Assembly: GCA_040268355.1 (NCBI GenBank)
Contig: JAWRIT010000041.1
Span: 1-5,119, forward strand
Reading direction: 5' to 3'
Length of the DNA stretch: 5,119 bases
Source of the DNA: UBA1367 sp040268355
GTDB taxonomy: Bacteria > Actinomycetota > Coriobacteriia > Coriobacteriales > Atopobiaceae
Shown here: positions 1 to 5,107 of the stretch, piece after piece
How the letters are laid out: each line of letters starts with the position of its first letter
Position numbering within the stretch: position 1 is the stretch's first letter
Position numbers and translations under genes: made by a program
Notes under the pieces: model-generated
What the model saw: only the letters and a program-made list of their open reading frames with translations
What the model was told of the DNA's origin: nothing
The model's database searches: none

Positions 1-125
1 GGATCTGCCGCACGCGACCCCAGCCTGCGAAAAGCTCAGGAGAATGTGTGCTTCTCGTCTGCGGTGGCAATCGCCATGCGGTTGTCATATAGTTATTTCT
101 TGCGTCTCTAGGTAGGGATTATTCT
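1..125. other. Upstream non-coding stretch; no rplX seen
   Basis: No gene is supported here. The three forward frames run to stops at about 96, 109 and 112 without resembling the C-terminus of L24, which is normally encoded directly before rplE. A small imperfect hairpin can be drawn at 61-79, with TGGC (65-68) pairing GCCA (73-76) around a 4-base loop, but no T-run follows, so it is not an intrinsic terminator. Positions 82-125 are clearly more AT-rich than the rest of the window. The window begins here, so a gene ending just before position 1 cannot be excluded. Confidence 0.5.
65..93 (+). promoter_or_regulatory. Possible sigma-70-type promoter before rplE
   Basis: TATAGT at 88-93 matches the -10 consensus TATAAT at five of six positions. 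A weak -35 candidate, TGGCAA (65-70), lies 17 bp upstream and matches TTGACA at three of six positions. Transcription would start near 99-101 and leave an untranslated leader of about 120 nt before rplE. The local AT richness supports a promoter, but the -35 is poor and TATTCT (120-125) is a second possible -10. If real, it would let rplE and the genes after it be expressed apart from upstream ribosomal-protein genes. This is inference from hexamer matching only. Confidence 0.33.
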
Positions 126-201
126 GTGCCGAGGGCGCGCAAATGGCTCCCGGACCGCCAATCCGGGTGGTGCGAGGCACAATCCCCGCACGTAAACCAC
201 C
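126..201 (+). promoter_or_regulatory. Structured mRNA leader upstream of rplE (candidate cis-regulatory RNA)
   Basis: Several inverted repeats are packed just before the rplE ribosome binding site. Hairpin A is CCCGGA (149-154) with TCCGGG (162-167) around a 7-nt loop. An outer helix GTGCC (126-130)/GGCAC (176-180), with CGCA (138-141)/TGCG (171-174) inside it, would enclose hairpin A. A competing hairpin B is GTGCG (170-174)/CGCAC (187-191), extended by GG/CC past a bulged A. GGTGGT (166-171) can also pair with ACCACC (196-201). These pairings exclude one another in part, as in ribosomal-protein autoregulatory leaders or attenuators. No T-run follows, so any control would more likely act on translation. 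I do not recognise a known leader family, and the function is inference. Confidence 0.35.
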
Positions 202-207
202 ACGTTC

Positions 208-214
208 TAAGGAG
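208..214 (+). promoter_or_regulatory. Ribosome binding site of rplE
   Basis: TAAGGAG lies five bases before ATG 220. It decides the start: an in-frame GTG at 214 overlaps this Shine-Dalgarno sequence and would leave no ribosome binding site of its own, so ATG 220 is preferred. Confidence 0.85.
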
Positions 215-219
215 TGAAG

Positions 220-780
220 ATGGCAAAAGGCACGTATGTCCCGCGCCTCAAGGAGCGTTACTTCTCCACGGTGCGCGACGAGCTGCAGAAGAAGTTCGAG
301 TACAAGAACGTCATGCAGATTCCCAAGATCGAGAAGATCGTGGTGAACATGGGCGTCGGCGAGGCTGCGCAGGATGCCAAGGCCATCGACGGCGCCGTCG
401 CTGACCTGCGCACCATCACCGGCCAGCAGCCGCTGGTCACCCACGCCCGCAAGTCCATCGCAACCTTCAAGCTGCGTCAGGGCATGGCGATCGGCGCCAA
501 GGTCACCCTTCGCGGCGACCGCATGTACGAGTTTCTGGACCGCCTCATCGCCACGGCCATCCCGCGCATCCGCGACTTCCGCGGCGTGAAGGCCACGAGC
601 TTTGACGGCCACGGCAACTTCTCCATGGGCGTGACCGAGCAGCTGATCTTCCCCGAGATCGACTATGACAAGATCGACCGCACGCGCGGCATGGACATCA
701 CCATCGTGACCACCGCATCCACAGACGAAGAGGGCAAGGCGCTGCTCGAGGCCTTCCACTTCCCGTTCAGGCGCGACTAG
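220..780 (+). CDS. rplE: 50S ribosomal protein L5
   Basis: L5 is a large-subunit protein of the central protuberance. It binds 5S rRNA together with L18 and contacts P-site tRNA. The 186-residue product is of normal family length (about 180-187). Near the N-terminus, IPKIEKIVVNMGVGEA (34-49) is the conserved first beta segment of the L5 fold. QQPLVTHARKSIATFKLRQG (69-88) is the family signature, and FPEIDYDKIDRTRGMDI lies in the C-terminal part. ATG 220 was chosen over in-frame GTG 214 because of the Shine-Dalgarno position. In most bacteria rplX sits immediately upstream. Here at least 219 bp of apparently non-coding leader precedes the gene instead. In E. coli S8 represses this operon by binding mRNA near the rplE start, but whether that happens here cannot be told. 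Identification is secure. Confidence 0.98.
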   Translation: MAKGTYVPRLKERYFSTVRDELQKKFEYKNVMQIPKIEKIVVNMGVGEAAQDAKAIDGAVADLRTITGQQPLVTHARKSIATFKLRQGMAIGAKVTLRGDRMYEFLDRLIATAIPRIRDFRGVKATSFDGHGNFSMGVTEQLIFPEIDYDKIDRTRGMDITIVTTASTDEEGKALLEAFHFPFRRD

Positions 781-802
781 TCGCTCAACCATTGGCAAGG
801 AG

Positions 803-821
803 CCCTCGCCGGGGCGGTGGG
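803..821 (+). other. GC-rich hairpin in the rplE-rpsZ spacer
   Basis: CCC TCGC (803-809) can pair with GCGG-GGG (814-817, 819-821), with one bulged T at 818 and a 4-nt CGGG loop. It sits in the 64-bp spacer, ten bases or so before the rpsZ Shine-Dalgarno sequence. No T-run follows, so it is not an intrinsic terminator. It could shape mRNA stability or rpsZ translation, but that is inference. Confidence 0.4.
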
Positions 822-832
822 GGTCACATCAT

Positions 833-841
833 GAAGGAGGA
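833..841 (+). promoter_or_regulatory. Strong ribosome binding site of rpsZ
   Basis: GAAGGAGGA is a near-perfect anti-16S match placed three to four bases before GTG 845. The close spacing and strong match support GTG as the start, giving the MAKTSMI N-terminus typical of short S14 proteins. Confidence 0.8.
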
Positions 842-844
842 TTT

Positions 845-1030
845 GTGGCTAAGACATCGATGATCGTCAAAGCTAACCGCGAGCCGAAGTACTCGACGCG
901 CAAGCAGAACCGCTGCCAGCGTTGTGGGCGTCCCCACTCCGTCTATCGCAAGTTCGGCCTGTGCCGCGTCTGCTTCCGTGAGCTGGCAAGCAAGGGCGAG
1001 CTTCCTGGCGTCACCAAGGCAAGCTGGTAG
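845..1030 (+). CDS. rpsZ: 30S ribosomal protein S14, zinc-binding type Z
   Basis: S14 is a late-assembling protein of the 30S head, next to S3 and S10. The product has 61 residues, the standard length of the short S14 form, while the cysteine-free form is about 90-100 residues. Four cysteines, C24, C27, C40 and C43 (CxxC-x12-CxxC), form a zinc ribbon; CQRCGRPHSVYRKFGLCRVC covers it. The C-terminal GVTKASW is the usual family ending. The start is GTG 845, in frame with the strong Shine-Dalgarno sequence; the next in-frame ATG (860) would cut five residues. Many actinobacteria keep a second, zinc-free S14 elsewhere under Zur control, but none is visible in this window. The name rpsN is also used for this locus. 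Identification is secure. Confidence 0.97.
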   Translation: MAKTSMIVKANREPKYSTRKQNRCQRCGRPHSVYRKFGLCRVCFRELASKGELPGVTKASW

Positions 1031-1070
1031 GCCAGGGCACGCGTGCCTAGGCGGATGTGCTACGGGCACA
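1031..1070 (+). other. Two tandem hairpins in the rpsZ-rpsH spacer
   Basis: This 87-bp spacer is the longest internal gap. It starts with a perfect 12-bp palindrome, GGCACGCGTGCC (1036-1047), flanked by GCC (1031-1033) and GGC (1050-1052), which can lengthen the stem past an A-A mismatch and a G-U pair. A second hairpin is TGTGC (1056-1060)/GCACA (1066-1070) around a 5-nt loop. GGGCAC occurs in both elements (1035-1040 and 1064-1069), so alternative pairing between them is possible. Neither hairpin is followed by a T-run. They may be processing or stability elements, or a ribosomal-protein binding site; the sequence does not show which. Confidence 0.45.
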
Positions 1071-1117
1071 GACGAACCAGGTATGCGGATTCATCACGAA
1101 CGAAGGAGAAGAAGTAC

Positions 1118-1516
1118 ATGAAGGTTACCGATCCCATCGCTGACATGCTGACGCGCATTCGCAACGCCAACGCCGCCGGCAAGACCGAGGTCTCCATGCC
1201 TTCCAGCAAGGTGCTGGCAGAGATCGCCCGCGTCTTTCTGGAGGAGGGCTACATCGAGGGCTTCGAGGTCGAGGACACCAAGCCCCAGAAGACCCTCCAC
1301 ATCGCGCTCAAGTACGGCCCCAAGCGTGTCAAGACCATCCGCGGCATCCGTCGCATCTCTAAGCTGGGCCTGCGCATCTATTCCTCCGCTGCCGACCTGC
1401 CCCGCGTGCTGGGAGGCCTCGGCACGGCCGTCATCTCGACGTCCAAGGGCATGATGTGCGACCGCGATGCCCGCAAGCTCGGCATCGGCGGCGAGGTCAT
1501 CTGCTACATCTGGTAA
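1118..1516 (+). CDS. rpsH: 30S ribosomal protein S8
   Basis: S8 is a primary 16S rRNA-binding protein that organises the central domain of the 30S subunit. In E. coli it is also the translational repressor of the spc operon. The product has 132 residues, the usual length. MKVTDPIADMLTRIRNAN at the N-terminus is characteristic, and residues 102-119 (GTAVISTSKGMMCDRDAR) fit the S8 family signature in the C-terminal RNA-binding domain. ATG 1118 is the start, nine bases after GAAGGAG (1102-1108). The same frame is open upstream to GTG 1043, but that would add 25 residues with no family resemblance. The gene follows the hairpin-rich 87-bp spacer and is 27 bp before rplF. Identification is secure. 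Confidence 0.98.
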   Translation: MKVTDPIADMLTRIRNANAAGKTEVSMPSSKVLAEIARVFLEEGYIEGFEVEDTKPQKTLHIALKYGPKRVKTIRGIRRISKLGLRIYSSAADLPRVLGGLGTAVISTSKGMMCDRDARKLGIGGEVICYIW

Positions 1517-1543
1517 GCGGCAGGGAACAGATAGGAGGAGACA

Positions 1544-2128
1544 ATGTCTCGTATTGGTAAGAATCCTGTCCAGATCCCCGCTGGGGTTACTGCGACGGTT
1601 GACGGAACGCACGTGGTGGTCAAGGGGCCCAAGGGCGAGCTCGAGCGCACCTTCTCGGACTTGCTCGTCATCGAGCACAATGACGACGAGATCCTCGTCA
1701 GGATCCCTCGCACACCGGCCACCGAGGGCCTCTCCCACGAGGACTTCAAGGCGAGCAAGGACTACAAGAAGGCCAACGCCATGCAGGGCCTGACCCGCAC
1801 CCTCATCCAGAACATGGTCGTGGGCGTCTCCGAGGGATTCGAGAAGAAGCTCGAGATGACCGGCGTCGGCTACCGTGCCGCGCTCAAGGGCACGACCCTC
1901 GAGCTTTCGCTCGGGTACTCCCACCCCATCATCTATCCGGCGCCCGAGAACATCACCTTCGAGGTGCCCGACAACACGCACATCAACGTGAAGGGCATCT
2001 CCAAGGAGCAGGTGGGCCAGGTTGCCGCCGAGATCCGCTCCAAGCGTCCGCCCGAGCCCTACAAGGGCAAGGGCGTCCACTACGTGGGCGAGCATATCCG
2101 CAGGAAGCTCGGCAAGGCCGCCAAGTAG
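1544..2128 (+). CDS. rplF: 50S ribosomal protein L6 with an internal insertion
   Basis: L6 is a two-domain 50S protein that binds 23S rRNA near the sarcin-ricin loop and the factor-binding region. Start MSRIGKNPVQIPAGV is typical, and AGGAGG (1533-1538) lies five bases before ATG 1544. The product has 194 residues, longer than the usual 177-184. The extra length appears to be an insertion of about 15 residues within roughly positions 55-75 (IPRTPATEGLSHEDFKASKD region), just before the conserved AMQGLTRTLIQNMV segment that links to the rest of domain 1. GVGYRA and SLGYSHPI mark the conserved core, and PEPYKGKGV (170-178) is the L6 signature near the C-terminus. The insert keeps the reading frame and the codon style of the gene, so it is not a frameshift artefact. 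Identification is secure. Confidence 0.98.
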   Translation: MSRIGKNPVQIPAGVTATVDGTHVVVKGPKGELERTFSDLLVIEHNDDEILVRIPRTPATEGLSHEDFKASKDYKKANAMQGLTRTLIQNMVVGVSEGFEKKLEMTGVGYRAALKGTTLELSLGYSHPIIYPAPENITFEVPDNTHINVKGISKEQVGQVAAEIRSKRPPEPYKGKGVHYVGEHIRRKLGKAAK

Positions 2129-2193
2129 CGCCTCGCCTGGCAGGATAGAAGTCCATCACCCCGTCAGGTGCTGGCACGGTAGAAGGAGTAGCA

Positions 2194-2562
2194 ATGAACA
2201 AGTACAAGGCCAAGAGGGCGCAGCTCCAGCGGCGCAAGCGCCGCGTGCGCGCCAAGATCTTCGGCACCGCCGCGCGCCCGCGTCTGAACGTCCGTCGCAC
2301 CAACGCGCACATCTACGCACAGCTCGTCAACGACGTCGAGGGCAGGGCCATCTGCTCGGCCTCGACGCTCGACACCTCGTTCAGGGAGACGGGCAAGGTT
2401 GGCTCCAACAAAGAGGCAGCGGAGTTCGTGGGCAAGCTTGTGGCAGAGCGCGCCCTCGAGAAGGGCATCACCGAGGTCACCTTTGACCGTGGTGGCCATC
2501 TCTACCATGGTCGAGTCAAGGCTCTCGCTGACGGTGCCCGCGCCGCGGGCCTGAAGTTCTAG
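2194..2562 (+). CDS. rplR: 50S ribosomal protein L18
   Basis: L18 carries 5S rRNA into the large subunit together with L5 and forms part of the central protuberance. The 122-residue product is of normal length. Residues 1-22 are highly basic (KAKRAQLQRRKRRVRAKI), the flexible RNA-binding tail. GTAARPRLNV (24-33) and NAHIYAQLVND (37-47) are conserved core elements, and FDRGGHLYHGRVKALADGAR followed by AAGLKF is the usual L18 ending. Position 34 is Arg, where most relatives I know have Phe or Tyr. ATG 2194 is five bases after GAAGGAG (2182-2188). A 65-bp spacer separates it from rplF; I see only a weak 4-bp stem there (CACC 2157-2160/GGTG 2167-2170). The stop codon overlaps the rpsE ribosome binding site. 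Identification is secure. Confidence 0.98.
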   Translation: MNKYKAKRAQLQRRKRRVRAKIFGTAARPRLNVRRTNAHIYAQLVNDVEGRAICSASTLDTSFRETGKVGSNKEAAEFVGKLVAERALEKGITEVTFDRGGHLYHGRVKALADGARAAGLKF

Positions 2563-2566
2563 GAGG
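2560..2566 (+). promoter_or_regulatory. rplR stop codon fused to the rpsE ribosome binding site
   Basis: TAGGAGG combines the rplR stop codon TAG (2560-2562) with the rpsE Shine-Dalgarno sequence AGGAGG (2561-2566), eight bases before ATG 2575. A ribosome terminating on rplR uncovers the site, which suits coupled translation of L18 and S5. The overlap is seen directly; coupling is inferred. Confidence 0.75.
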
Positions 2567-2574
2567 ATAGTTTC

Positions 2575-3096
2575 ATGCCACGTGATCGCAAGCGTCAAAG
2601 TGATTCCGACCTTCAGGAGCGCGTCGTCTACATCCACCGCGTCTCCAAGGTCGTCAAGGGTGGTCGCCGCATGAGCCTCGTCGCTCTCGTCGCCGTCGGC
2701 GACGGCAAGGGCAACGTCGGCCTCGGCATGGGCAAGTCCACCGAGGTGCCTCTGGCCATCCAGAAGGGCGTCGACGACGCCAAGAAGAACATGTTCCGCG
2801 TCCCCGTGACCGAGAACGGCACGATTCCCCACGAGGTCGAGGGCCGCTTTGGTGCCGGCCGCGTGCTCATCAAGCCGGCCGTCGAGGGTACCGGCGTCAT
2901 CGCCGGCGGCCCCGTGCGACCCCTGTTCGAGCTCGCTGGCATCACCAACGTGCTCTCCAAGTCGCTGGGCACCAGCAACGCCCTCAACATCATCAAGGCG
3001 GCGGCCGAGGGTCTGAAGGAGCTCTCCAGCCCCGAGGAGGCCGCCGAGCGCCGTGGCCTGACGGTCGCCGAGATGTTCGTCGGGAAGGAGGCCTAA
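2575..3096 (+). CDS. rpsE: 30S ribosomal protein S5
   Basis: S5 lies at the mRNA entrance of the 30S subunit, contributes to decoding accuracy and is the classic spectinomycin-resistance protein. The product has 173 residues, within the usual 160-175. The N-terminal double-stranded-RNA-binding-like domain spans about 13-78, with LQERVVYIHRVSKVVKGGRR, then ALVAVGDGKGNVGLGMGKST and EVPLAIQKGVDDAKKNM. The loop residues S24 to R31, including K28 and the GG pair, match the sensitive form as far as I can judge. The second domain (about 90-165) shows GAGRVLIKPAVEGTGVIAGG, RPLFELAGI and NALNIIKAAAEGL. ATG 2575 has a strong Shine-Dalgarno sequence that overlaps the rplR stop. Only 3 bp separate it from rpmD. 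Identification is secure. Confidence 0.98.
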   Translation: MPRDRKRQSDSDLQERVVYIHRVSKVVKGGRRMSLVALVAVGDGKGNVGLGMGKSTEVPLAIQKGVDDAKKNMFRVPVTENGTIPHEVEGRFGAGRVLIKPAVEGTGVIAGGPVRPLFELAGITNVLSKSLGTSNALNIIKAAAEGLKELSSPEEAAERRGLTVAEMFVGKEA

Positions 3097-3099
3097 TCC

Positions 3100-3285
3100 A
3101 TGGCTGACAAACTCACGATCAAGCTCGTGCGCAGCGCCACGACCAACACCAAGAAGGACCAGACCGCTACCGCCTTCGCCCTCGGTCTTCGCAAGATCAA
3201 CGATGTCGTCGAGCAGCCGGACAACCCCAGCATTCGCGGCATGATCTTCAAGATCAAGCACCTGGTCGAAGTGGAAGAGAACTAG
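3100..3285 (+). CDS. rpmD: 50S ribosomal protein L30
   Basis: L30 is a small 50S protein that binds 23S rRNA. The 61-residue product is the normal bacterial length (about 58-61). LTIKLVRS (5-12), followed by QTATAFALGLRKINDVVEQ (21-39) and RGMIFKIKHLVEVEE (46-60), follows the L30 pattern along its whole length. ATG 3100 lies eight bases after AAGGAGG (3085-3091), a Shine-Dalgarno sequence located entirely inside the last codons of rpsE. With only 3 bp between the genes, translation is probably coupled to S5. L30 is missing from some bacterial lineages, so its presence at the standard place is a mild lineage character. The stop codon overlaps the rplO ribosome binding site. Identification is secure. 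Confidence 0.97.
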   Translation: MADKLTIKLVRSATTNTKKDQTATAFALGLRKINDVVEQPDNPSIRGMIFKIKHLVEVEEN

Positions 3286-3288
3286 GAG
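3283..3288 (+). promoter_or_regulatory. rpmD stop codon fused to the rplO ribosome binding site
   Basis: TAGGAG contains the rpmD stop TAG (3283-3285) and the rplO Shine-Dalgarno sequence AGGAG (3284-3288), nine bases before ATG 3298. This is the same stop-on-RBS arrangement seen at the rplR-rpsE junction. Confidence 0.7.
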
Positions 3289-3297
3289 TCACCCATC

Positions 3298-3738
3298 ATG
3301 CAGCTCAACGATCTTCGTCCCGCGCCGGGCTCGACCAAGGCCCGCAAGCGCATCGGGCGCGGCAACTCGTCCGGTCACGGCACCACCGCCGGCCGCGGCA
3401 CCAAGGGCCAGCTCTCCCGATCCGGTGGCGGCAAGGGCGCCGGCTTCGAGGGTGGCCAGCAGCCACTCGCCAGCCGCCTGCCCAAGCTTCCCGGCTTCAA
3501 GAACCGCAACCGCGTGGAGTACGCGCCGGTCAACGTCTCTCGCCTCGAGATGCTCTTTGAGGATGGGGAGACCGTCGACGCCGAGGCACTGGTCGCCAAG
3601 GGCGTCATCAAGCACGATTACATTCCCGTCAAGGTCCTCGGCGACGGCGAGCTGACCAAGAAGCTCACCGTGTGCGTGGACAAGGTCTCCGCCTCTGCCC
3701 GGACCAAGATCGAGGCGGCCGGAGGAAAGGTCGAGTAA
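3298..3738 (+). CDS. rplO: 50S ribosomal protein L15
   Basis: L15 is a 50S assembly protein whose long glycine- and arginine-rich N-terminal extension threads into 23S rRNA. The product has 146 residues, the usual length. MQLNDLRPAPGSTKARKRIG (1-20), then RGNSSGHGTTAGRGTKGQ (21-38) and GGGKGAGFEGGQQPLASRLP (43-62) form that extension. PKLPGFKNRNRVEYAPVNVS (62-81) leads into the globular domain, and VKVLGDGELTKKLTV (111-125) with SASARTKIEAAGGKVE closes it, as in other bacterial L15 proteins. ATG 3298 has its Shine-Dalgarno sequence on the rpmD stop codon. Only 4 bp separate the TAA from secY, so L15 and SecY synthesis are likely coupled. Identification is secure. Confidence 0.98.
   Translation: MQLNDLRPAPGSTKARKRIGRGNSSGHGTTAGRGTKGQLSRSGGGKGAGFEGGQQPLASRLPKLPGFKNRNRVEYAPVNVSRLEMLFEDGETVDAEALVAKGVIKHDYIPVKVLGDGELTKKLTVCVDKVSASARTKIEAAGGKVE
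3721..3730 (+). promoter_or_regulatory. Distant, weak ribosome binding site before secY
   Basis: The only purine-rich stretch before secY is GGAGGAAAGG, inside the end of rplO. GGAGG ends 17 bases before GTG 3743 and the weaker AAAGG ends 12 bases before it, both farther than usual. Together with the GTG start, this suggests that secY relies on ribosomes finishing rplO 4 bp upstream. That inference fits a membrane protein whose output should stay below that of the ribosomal proteins. Confidence 0.45.
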
Positions 3739-3742
3739 CGTC

Positions 3743-5023
3743 GTGCTTACGGGATTCATCAACGCGTTTCGCATTCCCGAGCTGAGGAAGAAGCTCGCGA
3801 TCACCGTCGCGATCCTGCTCATCTACCGCTTCGGCGCGTATCTTCCGGCCCCGGGCATTCCCTTTACGGACATGCTCGCCGCCTACCAGAACGCCGCTTC
3901 CACAAGTGGTGCGCTCGCGGTGCTGAACCTCTTCTCGGGCGGTGCGCTTTCGCGCGTCTCGGTCTTCAGTCTCGGCATCATGCCCTACATCACCGCGCAG
4001 ATCATCCTCCAGATGATGCAGGCGGTCATCCCGACCCTCGGCGAGCTTGCCAAGGAAGGGGAGAGTGGTCAGCGCAAGATCACGCAGTACACGCGCTACC
4101 TCACCGTGGCGCTTGCGACGATCAACGCCATTGGTTACCTCTTCCTGTTCAAGAGCTATGGCATCGACTTCTCCGCCATGGGGATCCCTGAGGCGCTGGA
4201 GAACGTCATCATCGTGTTCGTGCTCGTGGTCGGTGCCGTGCTCATCATGTGGCTGGGCGAGGTCATCACCCAGCGAGGCATCGGCAACGGCATGTCGCTG
4301 ATCATCTTCTGCAACATCATGTCGGGGGTGCCGACGGCGCTCATCTCGTCGCTGACCACCTCGACGAGCGGCGTGCTCGTCACTGTCATCACCTTTGCGG
4401 TGATCATCGCCATCATCCCGGTCATCGTCTACATCGAGCGCGGCCAGCGTCGCATTCCGGTGCAGTATGCCAAGCGCGTGGTGGGTCGCAGGATGATGGG
4501 TGGCCAGTCCACCTACCTGCCCATCAAGGTGAACACCGCTGGTGTGGTGCCCATCATCTTCGCCAGCGCGGTGCTGTATCTTCCGGCGCAGCTTGCGGTG
4601 TTCTTCCCCAATGTGGGGTGGATGCAGTCGTTTGCCAACGCCATCTCGACCGGTTGGCTCAACTGGGTGCTGTCCGTGGTCTTCATCGTCTTCTTCGCGT
4701 ACTTCTACACCGCCATGGTGTTCAACCCCGACGAGACGGCAGACCAGCTCAGGAAGGCAGGCGGCTTCATTCCCGGCGTGCGTCCGGGTAAGGCAACGTC
4801 GGCCTACATCCAGGACGTGCTCAATCACATCACGCTTCCGGGCGCGGTGTTCATGGCAGCGCTCGCCGTCATCCCCTCGATCCTGTTCACCTTCACGTCG
4901 AACCAGCTGATCCAGGCCTTTGGCGGCACGTCGGTGCTCATTATGGTCGGCGTGGCGATGGACACCATCGCCTCGCTTGAGAGTCAGCTCAAGATGCACA
5001 ACTACGAGGGCTTCTTCAAGTAG
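3743..5023 (+). CDS. secY: Preprotein translocase subunit SecY
   Basis: SecY is the pore-forming subunit of the SecYEG channel in the cytoplasmic membrane, moving unfolded proteins across or into the membrane with SecA or the ribosome. The 426-residue product has the expected ten hydrophobic segments. TM1 is about 17-37. The plug region follows at LNLFSGGALSRVSVFSLG (61-78), and GIMPYITAQIILQMM (78-92) is the first SecY signature. WLGEVITQRGIGNGMSLIIF (170-189) is the second signature. The basic cytoplasmic loop YIERGQRRIPVQYAKR (230-245) and the C5 loop GGFIPGVRPGK (340-350) follow; R347 corresponds to the essential Arg357 of E. coli SecY, which SecA needs. The end, GTSVLIMVGVAMDTIASLES, is typical. 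GTG 3743 gives MLTGFINAFRIPELRKK, the normal N-terminus, despite a poor Shine-Dalgarno sequence. It is the last gene before a terminator. Identification is secure. Confidence 0.98.
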   Translation: MLTGFINAFRIPELRKKLAITVAILLIYRFGAYLPAPGIPFTDMLAAYQNAASTSGALAVLNLFSGGALSRVSVFSLGIMPYITAQIILQMMQAVIPTLGELAKEGESGQRKITQYTRYLTVALATINAIGYLFLFKSYGIDFSAMGIPEALENVIIVFVLVVGAVLIMWLGEVITQRGIGNGMSLIIFCNIMSGVPTALISSLTTSTSGVLVTVITFAVIIAIIPVIVYIERGQRRIPVQYAKRVVGRRMMGGQSTYLPIKVNTAGVVPIIFASAVLYLPAQLAVFFPNVGWMQSFANAISTGWLNWVLSVVFIVFFAYFYTAMVFNPDETADQLRKAGGFIPGVRPGKATSAYIQDVLNHITLPGAVFMAALAVIPSILFTFTSNQLIQAFGGTSVLIMVGVAMDTIASLESQLKMHNYEGFFK

Positions 5024-5045
5024 GTCCTTCGCAGCGGATTTGCAG

Positions 5046-5078
5046 AAGCCCTGTCCCCCATGGGGGCAGGGCTTTTTT
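5046..5078 (+). terminator. Rho-independent terminator after secY
   Basis: GCCCTG (5048-5053) pairs perfectly with CAGGGC (5067-5072). CCCC (5055-5058) pairs with GGGG (5063-5066) past one bulged T (5054), leaving a tight CATG loop. Six T residues (5073-5078) follow at once, and AA (5046-5047) can pair with the first two of them. This is a strong, classical intrinsic terminator 22 bases after the secY stop codon, and it probably ends the operon transcript here. Confidence 0.93.
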
Positions 5079-5087
5079 CATGTGAGC

Positions 5088-5107
5088 CCGACACGGGCCG
5101 ACACGGG
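5088..5107. repeat. Short tandem direct repeat, 10 bp x 2
   Basis: CCGACACGGG occurs twice back to back (5088-5097 and 5098-5107) with no mismatch, between the secY terminator and the window end. It could be a small regulatory site before the next gene or a chance GC-rich duplication. The following GGGGAAGAGG (5106-5115) is purine-rich and could be a ribosome binding site for a gene beginning beyond the window, often adk at this place, but no start codon is visible. Confidence 0.5.

Noticed and set aside
61..79. Hairpin at 61-79 considered as the terminator of an upstream gene
   Set aside because: The stem is short with a bulge, and no continuous T-run follows.
82..110. TTGTCA (82-87) as a -35 element
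   Set aside because: At 16-18 bp spacing the downstream hexamers (such as TCTCTA at 105-110) do not resemble a -10 element, so TATAGT (88-93) is the better promoter core.
85..798. A 237-codon minus-strand open frame covering rplE and part of the leader
   Set aside because: It is antisense to L5, with the same biased composition as the other shadow frames. It does not explain the leader region.
831..863. A ten-codon micro-ORF starting at ATG 831 and overlapping the rpsZ start
   Set aside because: Its first codons are the rpsZ Shine-Dalgarno sequence itself, and it has no suitably placed ribosome binding site (AAGGAG 797-802 is too far away). Most likely chance.
1043..1117. A GTG-started N-terminal extension of rpsH by 25 residues
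   Set aside because: The extension has no S8 resemblance, passes through the hairpins, and lacks a Shine-Dalgarno sequence, while ATG 1118 has a strong one and gives the canonical N-terminus.
1094..2095. A 333-codon minus-strand open frame opposite rpsH and rplF
   Set aside because: It lies entirely opposite two secure genes, has low-complexity Leu/Ala/Asp/Gly composition, and spans their intergenic gap without any signal of its own.
2164..3261. A 365-codon minus-strand open frame opposite rplR, rpsE and rpmD
   Set aside because: It is a shadow of three confirmed ribosomal-protein genes, caused by codon bias; it contains no recognisable domain.
3665..4999. A 444-codon open frame on the minus strand opposite secY
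   Set aside because: Its translation is dominated by Asp, His, Arg and Gly, the antisense pattern of GC-rich codons, and it lies wholly opposite the unmistakable SecY and the end of L15. No family resemblance.
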